From contig JANRLT010000017.1 in NCBI GenBank assembly GCA_033762255.1, positions 1-64,000 on the forward strand: a stretch of 64,000 nucleotides of DNA, given 5' to 3'. Source of the DNA: Pirellulales bacterium (GTDB taxonomy: Bacteria > Planctomycetota > Planctomycetia > Pirellulales > JALHPA01). The position numbers and the translations under genes were made by a program. Of the stretch, positions 8,991 to 17,915 are shown piece after piece. Below the pieces are notes generated by a model. It was given only the letters and a program-made list of their open reading frames with translations, was not told the origin of the DNA and did not search any database. The number at the start of each line of letters is the position of its first letter. The stretch's first letter is position 1.

Positions 8991-10829
8991 ATGGCTGCGG
9001 AATTTGACAAAGAGTCCGTGCTGGCGCAGGTGGATGCGGCCGTGGCCGCGCAAAAATTGACCGCGGGCGCGGCGGTGAATTTGCGTAAATGGCTCTTGGA
9101 CCAGCGCTACGCCGCGTACCTGCCCGAGGTGTTCGCGCATCTTCAAGCGGGCCAATGGCAACAGTTGGATGATGTCTTTTGGACGGTGATTCCCTTTGGC
9201 ACCGGGGGACGGCGGGGCCGCATGTACCCCATTGGCTCTAACGCCATCAACGACCGCACCATTGGCGAAAGCGCGCAGGGCGTGGCCGATTATGTGCTGG
9301 GCTTGTCGTTGCCCGGCCAGCCCAGTTGCGCGATCGCCTACGACACTCGGCACCGCTCGCGGCACTTTGCCGAGTTATGCGCTGAAATCTTTGCCGGCAA
9401 CGGTTTTCAGGTTTATTTTTTAGATGGGTACCGCAGTACGCCGGAATTGTCCTACGCCGTGCGACATACCGGCGCGACGGTCGGTGTGATGGTCACCGCC
9501 AGCCACAACCCCCCCAGCGATAACGCGGTCAAGGTCTATTGGTCGACTGGCGGGCAGGTCTTGCCTCCGCATGACAAAGGCATCATCGCCTGTGTCCTCA
9601 ACGCCGGAGAGCTAAAACGCGTCCCCTTTACCCAGGCGCTGTCCAGCGGCCAGGTCAAATATGTCGAGGCCGAGATCGATCCAGCGTTTATCAAGCAACT
9701 GGCGGCGCAAGGGTTGCCCGGTCCGCGGGAGTTAAAAATCCTGTACTCCCCCCTGCATGGCGTGGGAGCTTCCGCCGTCCTGCCGGCACTCGCCGCCGAC
9801 GGTTTTACCAATGTGGAACTCTTTGCCCCGCACGCGCAGCCGGACGGGGACTTTCCCAATGTCCCCGGACATGTGGCCAATCCCGAAAATCCCCGAGTCT
9901 TTGACGCGGCCATTGAGCAAGCCCAAGCCACCGGCGTCGATCTGGTCCTGGCTAGCGATCCCGACTGCGATCGCCTGGGGTGCGCCGCTCCATTGACTAA
10001 AAACACCGCCGGAGCCTGGGGGACGTTTACCGGCAATCAAATCGCCGCGCTCCTGTGCGAGTATCTGCTGTCGCAGCGCAAAGCGGCGGGAACGCTTTCG
10101 CCCCGGCATTATGTGGTAAAAACACTTGTCACCAGCGAAGTCATTCGTAAAATCGCCGACAGTCACGGCGTCCGCTGCGAGGGAAACCTGCAAGTCGGGT
10201 TCAAATACATCGGCCAGGCAATGGACCAGCATGGGCCAGAGCTGTTTGTCTTTGGCTGCGAGGAATCCCACGGGTACCTGGTGGGTCAGTACGCCCGCGA
10301 CAAGGACGCCGCCGTGGCGGCGATGCTGCTGGCCGAATACGCCGCGCGGCTCAAGGCCACCGGCAAAACGCTGCACGATGCCCTGGCGGCGATTTACTGG
10401 CAGTACGGCTACCACCTCGAAAAACAGGTTTCGCTGACCATGCCCGGCTCGCAGGGGATGAAGGACATGCAAACGATCATGGGCCGGTTTCGGACCAATC
10501 CCCCGCGCAAACTAGGAAACGAAAACGTCCGGGAAGTCCGTGATTATCAAAGCCTGACCAAGGTCACCGCCACGTCCAGCGGTTGGAGCCAGCCGGTCCC
10601 TTTTGACGGGCCTATGGGCGATATGGTGATTTTGGAACTAGCGGGAGCAGACGCCCCGGAAGGAAATTTTATCGCCGCCCGGCCCAGCGGGACCGAACCC
10701 AAGATCAAGTTTTACACGTTTGCCTATGAACCGGCGGAACTGCTGGGTGATTTGGCGGAAACAGCGCAAAAGCTGTCCGGTCGGATCGAAGGGTGGCAAC
10801 GCGACCTGGCGGAATTTGGGAAGGTGTGA
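8991..10829 (+). CDS. Phospho-sugar mutase (phosphoglucomutase/phosphomannomutase, Pgm2-like)
   Basis: 612 residues, longer than GlmM and close to Pgm2-type phosphoglucomutases. The phosphoserine is about Ser171 in VTASHNPPSDNAVKVYW; the metal loop is ASDPDCDRLG (323-328 for DPDCDR); the sugar loop is GCEESHGYLVG near 423; and the C-terminal phosphate site is ARPSGTEPKIKFY. It should interconvert hexose-1- and hexose-6-phosphates and so feed glycogen synthesis, with glgA at 25.5-27 kb. A GTG at 8946 would add 15 residues, but the ATG at 8991 fits better. A GTAG-led palindrome begins at the base right after its stop codon. Confidence 0.92.
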   Translation: MAAEFDKESVLAQVDAAVAAQKLTAGAAVNLRKWLLDQRYAAYLPEVFAHLQAGQWQQLDDVFWTVIPFGTGGRRGRMYPIGSNAINDRTIGESAQGVADYVLGLSLPGQPSCAIAYDTRHRSRHFAELCAEIFAGNGFQVYFLDGYRSTPELSYAVRHTGATVGVMVTASHNPPSDNAVKVYWSTGGQVLPPHDKGIIACVLNAGELKRVPFTQALSSGQVKYVEAEIDPAFIKQLAAQGLPGPRELKILYSPLHGVGASAVLPALAADGFTNVELFAPHAQPDGDFPNVPGHVANPENPRVFDAAIEQAQATGVDLVLASDPDCDRLGCAAPLTKNTAGAWGTFTGNQIAALLCEYLLSQRKAAGTLSPRHYVVKTLVTSEVIRKIADSHGVRCEGNLQVGFKYIGQAMDQHGPELFVFGCEESHGYLVGQYARDKDAAVAAMLLAEYAARLKATGKTLHDALAAIYWQYGYHLEKQVSLTMPGSQGMKDMQTIMGRFRTNPPRKLGNENVREVRDYQSLTKVTATSSGWSQPVPFDGPMGDMVILELAGADAPEGNFIAARPSGTEPKIKFYTFAYEPAELLGDLAETAQKLSGRIEGWQRDLAEFGKV

Positions 10830-10854
10830 GTAGGTCCCGCTCGCCGAGCGGGAC
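10830..10854 (+). repeat. GTAG-led palindrome, copy 1
   Basis: GTAG followed by GTCCCGCTCG, CC and CGAGCGGGAC-type arms makes a near-perfect hairpin immediately after the stop codon at 10829. A second copy with compensating arm changes is at 48491-48515. The layout matches REP elements used by RAYT transposases. Confidence 0.7.
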
Positions 10855-10930
10855 AGGTGCGGCGGGTCGCGGGTGGCGGGAGATGAGAGACGGGAGATGA
10901 GAGTGTGGAGTTTAGCCGCAACGTACACAA

Positions 10931-10952
10931 AGCCGCCGATGGCATCGGCGGT
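10931..10952. repeat. GCCGCCGAT palindrome, copy 1
   Basis: AGCCGCCGATGGCATCGGCGGT forms an 8-bp stem (CCGCCGAT with ATCGGCGG). Related copies are at 48544-48565 and 54305-54326, with a half copy at 19695-19710. Confidence 0.7.
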
Positions 10953-10964
10953 GGTGGCTAACCG

Positions 10965-11010
10965 CAAAAAATAACAGCCGGAGGTTCCCCCTCTGGGTAA
11001 CCTCCGGCTG
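10965..11010 (-). terminator. Intrinsic terminator of the dockerin remnant
   Basis: A perfect 12-bp stem (CAGCCGGAGGTT at 10975-10986 with its complement at 10999-11010) has a 12-nt loop. Read on the minus strand it is followed by TTATTTTTT. It lies 38 nt past the stop codon of the dockerin fragment, so a normal gene end has been kept there. Confidence 0.85.
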
Positions 11011-11047
11011 CGTTGGAAAAACTTCCCGTAAAATGGCTTGGCAGGTG

Positions 11048-11302
11048 TTACTCTGGATCGCCCACGCCGCTGCCAAAGTTCGTATCAATGGGTGCGTAGT
11101 CCGCGCTATCCACATCGCCATCAAAGTCACCGTCGCCGAGAGTCCAACCCGCAACCGTCAATGCACCGTAACCCGTAGATCCCGAATTAGAATCTACCAC
11201 TGTGTAATCGGCGCCGTCCACTTGGCCATCCAGGTTGTAATCGCCCGCGTAGCGATACCACCGGCTAAGGGCTGTCATCCCTACGGGATGGAGGTGGAAC
11301 AA
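11048..11302 (-). pseudogene. Dockerin-like C-terminal fragment of a lost secreted protein
   Basis: The open frame has 84 codons. Two EF-hand-like calcium loops are clear, GDYNLDGQVDGADYTVVDSN and GDFDGDVDSADYAPIDTNFG, as in the dockerin tails that end large secreted planctomycete proteins. A proper terminator follows. The sequence upstream of about 11290 is not coding: it turns into the AT-rich spacer found elsewhere in the window and there is no signal peptide or upstream domain. I read it as the 3-prime remnant of a truncated gene. A very short intact dockerin protein is less likely. Confidence 0.65.
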
Positions 11303-11486
11303 TTAAAAATGAGCAATTAAAGTTGAAAAGTTATCTGGCGACTGCATTTTTTATGCGATTCAAGCTTGCCCCCGCCATCCACACCGTCGGCAAAGACTTT
11401 TGATAAAATCATTCCTACTCACTGCTGGTGCCACCCTAAAAACTATCAAATTTACGATTCCAATCCGTTCGCCAGTATGCCTCACT

Positions 11487-12317
11487 ATGTTTTCGAAACA
11501 CTCTCGTAGCGCGTCAGTGAAGATCGCTTTTACAGTTTTTCTGCTGCAGTGGTTGGTGCTGGGCACTGTGACCGGTCTTGCTGACCAAGTCATCGAAAAG
11601 CCAGAATTTCGCCTCATACTACCTGAGGGTTGGAGGGAGTTGACTAGGATACAACTGGAGCATATCAACAAAAACGCGCAGCGTGTGCTGCCAAAAGGCA
11701 TCCAGCAGTCATATCAGTATGGGTTTGAACAAGCCGACAACAAAGCGGTCAATATTCCTAACTTGCTAGTTCAGGTCAAACCCAGCGGCAGGGCTAGCGA
11801 CGCACAAATTAAGGGACTTGTGAACTTAAACCCAAATGACAGAGTTCAGAAGTTCAACGCAATTGAGAATTATACTGTGGAGTCATACAGTTATGACGAA
11901 GAGCATGGAATGCTTTGGATGAAGGTGAATGTGGACGTTGCAAATGTCGGCAAAATAAGTGGCCTAACCGCAATGATTCCAACCGAGGAGGGTTTCTTGC
12001 AGTTAAATGCCTATTGCCCTGAGGCCGACGCGGAATCGCTCACGCCATTGTTTAAGAAGATAATCACCTCCGTGGAGCTCGCTCCGCATCTGGTCCGTAA
12101 GCCCGACATGAACGCCTGGAATCGCATCTTTGATGTTTCGCAGATAGCACGTGATGCGGCGATAGGTGGGTTCGTCGGCGTCATTGTGGGCTTAGTCATG
12201 TATTTATTGCGCAAGCGGATAAAAAGGACCGCGGGTGCGAATTCGCCCGCCTCAAATGCACCTGGTGGGCCACCGAATCAGCCAGCGCGTTCCAGCCCGC
12301 CGTCTGGTACCGAATAA
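11487..12317 (+). CDS. Membrane-anchored protein of unknown function
   Basis: 276 residues. A hydrophobic N-terminal segment (residues about 12-33, ending GLADQ) looks like a signal peptide, a single transmembrane helix lies near 226-244 (AAIGGFVGVIVGLVMYLLRK), and the tail is a basic, Pro/Ser-rich stretch. The roughly 190-residue domain between them would sit outside the cytoplasm; FRLILPEGWRELTR resembles the opening of small lipoprotein-like domains, but I do not recognise it. The ATG at 11487 is chosen over an upstream TTG at 11400 because it starts the signal peptide. The gene is visibly richer in A/T than its neighbours and lies beside a gene remnant, which suggests acquired DNA. Confidence 0.75.
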   Translation: MFSKHSRSASVKIAFTVFLLQWLVLGTVTGLADQVIEKPEFRLILPEGWRELTRIQLEHINKNAQRVLPKGIQQSYQYGFEQADNKAVNIPNLLVQVKPSGRASDAQIKGLVNLNPNDRVQKFNAIENYTVESYSYDEEHGMLWMKVNVDVANVGKISGLTAMIPTEEGFLQLNAYCPEADAESLTPLFKKIITSVELAPHLVRKPDMNAWNRIFDVSQIARDAAIGGFVGVIVGLVMYLLRKRIKRTAGANSPASNAPGGPPNQPARSSPPSGTE

Positions 12318-12544
12318 CGGCGTCTGTCGCGCGTGACAATTTTCGATGGAGCGTGACCGGGTTCTCCTGGCGGGGTGGCAATGTTAATCCATAACCTACA
12401 AACTTGCCGCTCCCTTGGCACAGCGAGTTCCACACTAAAAGATCGTCCCTTGCTAACGCTGCGGGCTGAAATTTGCTGCGGGCAGAAAACACGGCGGACT
12501 AAGAAATGCTCGCACTGCACGCTGAGCTACAACCCTAACAAACC

Positions 12545-12590
12545 AAAAAAAACACCGGTGTCGAATATATCGACACCGGCGTATTTTTAT
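12545..12590. terminator. Bidirectional intrinsic terminator
   Basis: CCGGTGTCGA (12555-12564) pairs perfectly with TCGACACCGG (12570-12579) around the loop ATATA. Seven A residues precede it and TATTTTTAT follows, so it can stop transcripts from both convergent genes, 11487-12317 and 12617-13189. Confidence 0.88.
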
Positions 12591-12616
12591 GTAACCAGCA
12601 AACCCAACCATCAGCC

Positions 12617-13189
12617 CTAGACCAGTTCCTTGCGGGAACCGACCAGCGTTTTTAGCCGTTCGGCCAAGAGCGCCGCGTCAAACGGCTTCTTAAAGGTTTC
12701 GTTGATGGTCGAGCGGTCAAAGCTGATCGAGCTGCCGTCGTCGGGCAATAGCGCGATCAGGATCGTCTCGGCGTATTCAGGATTGCGCCGCAAATTTTGG
12801 CAAATTTGCAGGGCTTCGATCCGACCGATCGAAAAGTCCACGATGATGCAATCGGGATGGAAACTTTCGGCCTGGATGCCGGCTTCAAAGCCACTGGCGG
12901 CCACGGCCACTTTGAACGATTTTTCGGGGGGCAGTTGCCGCTTTAGGTTTTCGATCAGCACTTGATCTTGACCCACGACCAGCACTTTGGCCATCGCTTC
13001 GTCTTCCAGATCGCCCAGGGGCATCCCGTGTTCCTTGAGGAACTTGATCAAATATTCGCGGGGGATGCGGCGATCCTGGGATCCGGGAATGCGATAACCG
13101 CGGAGCCGTCCGGAATCAAACCATTTACTGACCGTGCGGGGGGCCACTTTACAGATCTTGGCGACCTGACCAGTAGTAAAGACCTTCAT
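12617..13189 (-). CDS. HTH plus pseudo-receiver regulator
   Basis: 190 residues. The N-terminus is an excisionase/MerR-like helix-turn-helix (VFTTGQVAKICKVAPRTVSK, then WFDSGRLRGYRIPGSQDRRI). From about residue 65 it continues as a CheY-like receiver: VLVVGQDQVL, then IIVDFSIGRIEAL with the phospho-acceptor-position Asp, and FKKPF with the conserved Lys. The acidic pair normally found at the end of strand 1 (DD) is GQ here, so Mg-dependent phosphorylation is doubtful. The ATG at 13189 has GGAG about 8 nt upstream. No kinase is nearby. It probably regulates transcription; the target is unknown. Confidence 0.82.
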   Translation of the reverse strand: MKVFTTGQVAKICKVAPRTVSKWFDSGRLRGYRIPGSQDRRIPREYLIKFLKEHGMPLGDLEDEAMAKVLVVGQDQVLIENLKRQLPPEKSFKVAVAASGFEAGIQAESFHPDCIIVDFSIGRIEALQICQNLRRNPEYAETILIALLPDDGSSISFDRSTINETFKKPFDAALLAERLKTLVGSRKELV

Positions 13190-13840
13190 TGCAGGCTCTC
13201 CGTGACTCTTTCCAATTGTTTTTGCTCTGGGGGGCGGAATCCGCGAGGGGCAGCGCGCGGACATCGCGTCGTCGGTCCCAATTCGCGGCCGGAATGCCAT
13301 CCGGCGCACAACCAATCCGCTGCGGGCGGACCAATTGTCGCGAACTCTGGGGTAGGGACTTTCGAAAATTGCTTCTACCGGGCCGTGGTTCAGTTCCCTC
13401 TAACCCGCGCCACTACTAACGTCACATCGTCCCGTCCGGCGGACACGCATGAAGGAGAAATTCCGCGCGGTCCGCGAATTCGCTGTGACCGCTAACGCCT
13501 CTTCCCCTACAATCGTTACGACCGGCGAAACTGGAAGTTCAATGAGATAACCCGCCACTGGGATGGCTGGTTGCCGTTGGTGGCATCTCGCTGGCAGGAC
13601 CCCCCTGCAGCTTCTTTCGACCAGGGGTTTCGGATCGCTCCGAGTTTGGCCGAAATGAAGCCTTCCGAAAGTATGTTTCGATTATTAGCAGGGCAGGACT
13701 TTAGAGAGTTTCCCTATTTGTGCCGCCAAGTTGCATTCTGACGAGAATTTAGGAAAGTCCCCCCGCGCCGCTCACGACGATTGTCGACCCATTTCCTGGC
13801 ATCTCCCCACCCTCAACTTGTCATTCATCAAGCACGAAAT
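13190..13840. other. 650-bp gap without recognised features
   Basis: The longest featureless gap of the window. Open frames here are short, lack start signals and show no family resemblance. It should contain the promoter of the minus-strand regulator ending at 12617. I see no repeat, RNA gene or terminator. Confidence 0.5.
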
Positions 13841-15466
13841 TTATGCATTACCCGGGGAATAAGGACGTAAAAGGGGTTGCACCGCGGCTTCCCCTGGCAC
13901 CAGTGGAAACGTGCTAGCGGGGGCCGCCGTCATAACTTGCCGGACAACCACCCCCGCGACACCCTCTGCTAAAGAAAGCAATAATTGCTGCTCGTGTGCC
14001 AAATCACGCCCATGACGGGCCACCGCGCTATCGATTTGCAGGGCGTAGGGGGCAATTTCCCCGGCCAAATCCGCTTGCCGGGCCCGCTGGGCGGTGCTTC
14101 TGCGCCAGCGCCACAACGGCATCCAGGCGGAACGCAACCGCCACATCCGGAATGGGTTCCCAACTGGTAGTTTAGGTAATTTCGCGGCCCGCAGCGCGGC
14201 TTCCAGGGGTTCGTAAAATTCTCGCACATGCGGTTTTACCAGCGACTTGAAGAGTGCCAGCAACAGGATTTGGTTTTCTCCTTCGTAGATGCACGGGGCC
14301 AAATAGTCATGCAAATGGTCCCCCAGATGATGCCCGGCTAAGAACGCGCGTCCGCCATGGGTGCGCAGACAGATATCGATGGCCGCTTCGCGGAGGGCCT
14401 CGGCGGCAAAGGTTTTGATGATGATGGCCTCGGCTTCGGCCCGCACCCCCCCATCTAGCAAAGTTGCCCCCCACAGTGTGAGGGCGTCGCAGGTGCGGAT
14501 AAGTTCCTCGAGGCGCGCAACGCGTTGCCGAACAAGCTGATAGCTAGCCAGCGGTTTTCCCCCCGAATGACGAAACTCTGTCCAGGGGAGCAAGTTTGCC
14601 AGCATTAAACGTAGCGTGCCAGCGGCGTTGGCACACAGGGCCACGCGTCCCCGGTTCAGCCCATGATAGGCGGCTTGCAGCCCCCCACCGGTGGGGATCT
14701 CCAGGCGATTTTCGACGGGGACGGCCAATTCGCGCAAGACGCAGCCATGATTGTGCGTGTGTTGCAAGGAGTGCAGCCCATACCGGACAAGCTGAAATTC
14801 CGGAGTTTCGGTGGGTGGAAGATCGACAAGGAGGGCCGCGGGTGACCCATCGATCAAACAAATGAGCGCGAGCAGCCGCCCTGGCAGTAAATTTGTCAAG
14901 AACAGCTTTTCCCCCGTTACCAGATATTTTTCCCCCTCCCGCACGGCGGTCGTGCGCAAGGCAGTCAGGTCGGTGCCAGCGTTGGGCTCGGTTAGGCCAA
15001 AGACGCCAATCCGGTCCCCGCTGGCTAGCAAAGGCAAAAACTTTTGCCGCTGCTCCGGCGTCCCATAACGTAATAACATTTGGACGGGGCCGATGCAGGC
15101 ATGCACATTTTGCAGGCCAGCGACGGTGGGATCGTGGACAGCCATTTGGGTGAGAAACGGCAGGACCGTCGTCAGCGTTCCCCCCGCACCGCCATATTCG
15201 CGCGGAATTAGCAGTCCCCAGTAACCCACAGCAGCCAATTCGGCAAAGGTCTCGTCCGCGAGTTTGTTTTTTGCATTGTAGAGCGATCCGGCGGCCCGAC
15301 GACGGGCCACCACGGCAAGCGATTCCTGAAACACCCGCGCGACCAGGTCGCTGGGCTGCTCATAGTGCAAATTTTTTGCTCCGCAATCTCCCTCACCCCG
15401 CCACAGCCAGCGTTGGACCGGGCCAAGGGTTGGCAAATCGGCGGTGGTTTCGGCGGTTGACGGCAT
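13841..15466 (-). CDS. Acyl-CoA dehydrogenase
   Basis: 541 residues. It is an FAD-dependent acyl-CoA dehydrogenase, forming trans-2-enoyl-CoA and passing electrons to ETF. GLIIPREYGG-type N-terminal packing, the FAD/substrate strand IGVFGLTEPNAGTDLTALRT, FLTN and the C-terminal helix bundle with THGGRAFLAGHHLGDHL are all present. The likely catalytic base is Glu395 in IYEGENQILLL. About 120 extra C-terminal residues follow the core, as in very-long-chain or ACAD9-like members. The ATG at 15466 is preferred to a TTG at 15487. An acyl-CoA ligase is encoded about 530 nt upstream on the same strand, so the pair may activate and oxidise the same acids. Confidence 0.9.
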   Translation of the reverse strand: MPSTAETTADLPTLGPVQRWLWRGEGDCGAKNLHYEQPSDLVARVFQESLAVVARRRAAGSLYNAKNKLADETFAELAAVGYWGLLIPREYGGAGGTLTTVLPFLTQMAVHDPTVAGLQNVHACIGPVQMLLRYGTPEQRQKFLPLLASGDRIGVFGLTEPNAGTDLTALRTTAVREGEKYLVTGEKLFLTNLLPGRLLALICLIDGSPAALLVDLPPTETPEFQLVRYGLHSLQHTHNHGCVLRELAVPVENRLEIPTGGGLQAAYHGLNRGRVALCANAAGTLRLMLANLLPWTEFRHSGGKPLASYQLVRQRVARLEELIRTCDALTLWGATLLDGGVRAEAEAIIIKTFAAEALREAAIDICLRTHGGRAFLAGHHLGDHLHDYLAPCIYEGENQILLLALFKSLVKPHVREFYEPLEAALRAAKLPKLPVGNPFRMWRLRSAWMPLWRWRRSTAQRARQADLAGEIAPYALQIDSAVARHGRDLAHEQQLLLSLAEGVAGVVVRQVMTAAPASTFPLVPGEAAVQPLLRPYSPGNA

Positions 15467-15993
15467 CAGGGGTGCGAGTGGGTGCAATTAAAAGCAAGCA
15501 AATAGGAAATATCAGAATTTATCACACCCAGCCCCATTGTGGCAGCGAGCCCAGTGTGGCAGCGAGAAAAATTAATTCAGGGTTGGACACGAGGCAAAAG
15601 TGATCTGATTTTAGATTTCAAGTCAGGTCTAAGTGAATTTAAATCTACATTAACCAAAAGTGCTAGAGATTTGTTGAACATTGGATAAGACTGTTTATGA
15701 GCGAAAGGGAATTGATATTATGCGGGCCAAAGGCCCAAGCTATCCCAGCCTAGGGCAAGGGCAGCGTCGCCCTAGGTGAATAGAAAGTAATCGGTGGTAG
15801 GGCCAACGGCCCGATTCAACTTTGCTGGTCGATAATTCCTTCGGCCATCAATGAGCTTAATGGATACTAGGCACGGCACGAGCTGTTAATACCACAAACT
15901 CTAGTATTGAAGATCGCTGCTCCCTCAACACGGCGAGGAACCATCAACAATTTTTCGCGAATCCAATCCACCTGACAAAAACTCTCCGTTTAA
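15467..15993. other. Intergenic gap with a three-hairpin repeat
   Basis: No gene is supported. The gap contains copy A of the dispersed three-hairpin repeat at 15722-15817. The remaining sequence is AT-rich and unremarkable. Confidence 0.55.
15722..15817 (-). repeat. Three-hairpin dispersed repeat, copy A
   Basis: Read on the minus strand it contains GGGCCGTTGGCCC, then CCTAGGGC..GCCCTAGG, then GGGCCTTTGGCCC, in the same order and spacing as copies B (19489-19585) and D (62746-62840). Most positions agree between the three copies. Confidence 0.85.
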
Positions 15994-17874
15994 CTATCCC
16001 CCGGCATACATTTCTGTGATTAACCGCCGCTGATTTTGCAGAATGATCGTGCGCCTAGGCTTCAGGCTTGCCGTCAATTCTCCTGACTCGACGGTCCAGG
16101 CTCGATCCAGCAGGGCAACTTTGCGGATTTGCTCATGGGGAAGGCAATCTGATAATTTAGCGGCGATTTCATCCAGATACAGCTTCTTCACCGCCGGACT
16201 ACGGAGCGCGGCGGCGCGGGACCAGACCCAGATGCGGCGCTCGCGTATCGCTTGCCGTAGAGCCTCCGGTTCGGGGACGATTAACGCCCCTAGGCAGGGG
16301 TATCCTTCGCCAATCACCAGCACTTGCGCGATGAGGGGAATTTGTGATAAGCGTTGCTCCAGTCGCGCTGGCTGGATCTTGTGGCCGGAACTAAGGGCCA
16401 GGACTTCTTTTTTCCGCCCAGTGACATACAAGTAGCCTTCCGGGTCAATGTGGCCCAGATCGCCCGTTGCTAGCCAGCCATCCGTGACACGCGTTTGAAA
16501 GAGCTCTTCATGATCCAAGAAACCAGAAAGCAAGCTGGGCGTGCGGACCTGGATTTCGCCGCTGACTTGACCCGGAATAGGCAAGTTGCTGTTTCCCGCG
16601 ATTGGTGTGGGGGAAATAGAATCGGGTGCATCCGCCACGATCCGGACCTGCACATCTGGCAGCGGCTGGCCCACGCTTCCCGCGCGATATTGGGCCAGGG
16701 TGCCGGTGCTGACCACGGGGCCAGCCTCGGTCAGGCCATACCCGGCAACCAGCGGCAGACCCTGCTCCCAAAAGAAATTTTCTGTTGTCGGACTAAGCGG
16801 CGCACCCCCTGCGACCAACAGGCGAATTTTTCCTCCCAGCAGCTTTTGTAAGTTAGTGGGGATTTCGTGGGCGGGCCAATTTTGGGCTAGGGCGTATTTG
16901 CGCAGCCGATCATAAAAGAGCGGCACGCCGTTCATAAATTCCGGCTGCGTCAGCGGTGCCAGACGGAGTGCCTCGTGCGGGCCTGCGGCCAAGACCATCT
17001 GGGACCCACGCAGCAGCCAAACATACAAATCCGCCGTGCGGGCGTACAAGTGCGCTAACGGCAACCAGCATAACCGGCGACCGGTCGGTTCATTTTCAAA
17101 GGCCGCCACTGTGGCAAACGCATTTGTCAAGAGTGCCTGTTGCGACAGTTGCACACCGATCGGGGTCCCGATAGTGCCAGAGGTAAACACAATCGTCGCC
17201 AAGTCCCCGGGATGCACAGTGGGTGTCGCTGCGCCCGTCGTTGCTTTTACCATTGGCAATCGCTGGGCAAAATCCGCCGATAACCAGCGATCCAGTGAAT
17301 ACAGACGCCAGTGATCGCTATTGATCTGCGACGTGGCATTGCTGGGGGATTGTCCCCCTGCCAGAAGCGCGCTCCGTAGCGGCAAAAAGTCCTGCTCCGC
17401 CACATAGACCCGTTTTGCTCCAGCGGCCCCCAGGTGTTCCACGGCATGGCGCGCTGGACACCCACGCGGGATCGCGACATGCACATTACCCCGTATCAAA
17501 AGCGCCAAGTCCAAGACCACCCAAGCGCGGGAATTTTCCGCCCAACTGCCGATCGGCTCATGCGGGGGGATTTGCCGGTAATCCAGATACGCGGTCAAAC
17601 GCGCGATTTGCTCAGCCAGGTCCGCCCACGTCCAGGTGCGTAGCTGTCCAGCTTCCCAGGTCAAAAGGGCGGTTTGCCGGGTGGATTGCGCCGCGCGGAC
17701 GTTCCAAATTTGCGTAAAAGTTGGGGAAAATTCCATACCGGTCGTGATGATTTGCCAATGAACAGTGGATTTTTTCCCCTGCTGCCGACCATTGTCATTC
17801 GCTAGCCAAGTCTGTATTGTCTGCAACAGGGGTAAAATTTCAATTGGGCCAGTGACGGACGATTCGGCTGGCAT
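15994..17874 (-). CDS. Long-chain acyl-CoA ligase-like AMP-binding protein
   Basis: 626 residues of the ANL adenylating superfamily. Seen motifs are A3 FTSGTIGTPIGVQLS (near 230-243), A5 GYGLTEAGP, A7 WLATGDLGHIDPEGYLYVTG, A8 GRKKEVLAL, and a C-terminal SLKPRR like the A10 region of long-chain ligases. The layout (AENSRAW, LPLAHLYART, C-terminal Arg-rich end) resembles long-chain fatty-acyl-CoA synthetases that make acyl-AMP and then acyl-CoA. In motif A3 the usual PKG is PIG, so the P-loop lysine is missing; activity may be altered. The ATG at 17874 is divergent from the SDR gene, 41 nt apart. The downstream neighbour is an acyl-CoA dehydrogenase. Confidence 0.88.
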   Translation of the reverse strand: MPAESSVTGPIEILPLLQTIQTWLANDNGRQQGKKSTVHWQIITTGMEFSPTFTQIWNVRAAQSTRQTALLTWEAGQLRTWTWADLAEQIARLTAYLDYRQIPPHEPIGSWAENSRAWVVLDLALLIRGNVHVAIPRGCPARHAVEHLGAAGAKRVYVAEQDFLPLRSALLAGGQSPSNATSQINSDHWRLYSLDRWLSADFAQRLPMVKATTGAATPTVHPGDLATIVFTSGTIGTPIGVQLSQQALLTNAFATVAAFENEPTGRRLCWLPLAHLYARTADLYVWLLRGSQMVLAAGPHEALRLAPLTQPEFMNGVPLFYDRLRKYALAQNWPAHEIPTNLQKLLGGKIRLLVAGGAPLSPTTENFFWEQGLPLVAGYGLTEAGPVVSTGTLAQYRAGSVGQPLPDVQVRIVADAPDSISPTPIAGNSNLPIPGQVSGEIQVRTPSLLSGFLDHEELFQTRVTDGWLATGDLGHIDPEGYLYVTGRKKEVLALSSGHKIQPARLEQRLSQIPLIAQVLVIGEGYPCLGALIVPEPEALRQAIRERRIWVWSRAAALRSPAVKKLYLDEIAAKLSDCLPHEQIRKVALLDRAWTVESGELTASLKPRRTIILQNQRRLITEMYAGG

Positions 17875-17915
17875 TTATTTATCCACTCTGGAACTACAAA
17901 AATAAGGGTTTTTGC

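Noticed and set aside
9732-10472. A 246-codon frame opposite the phospho-sugar mutase
   Set aside because: The plus-strand product has every motif of its family, while the opposite frame has none.
12617-13189. A phage excisionase
   Set aside because: The helix-turn-helix is fused to a receiver domain and there is no integrase or attachment site nearby.
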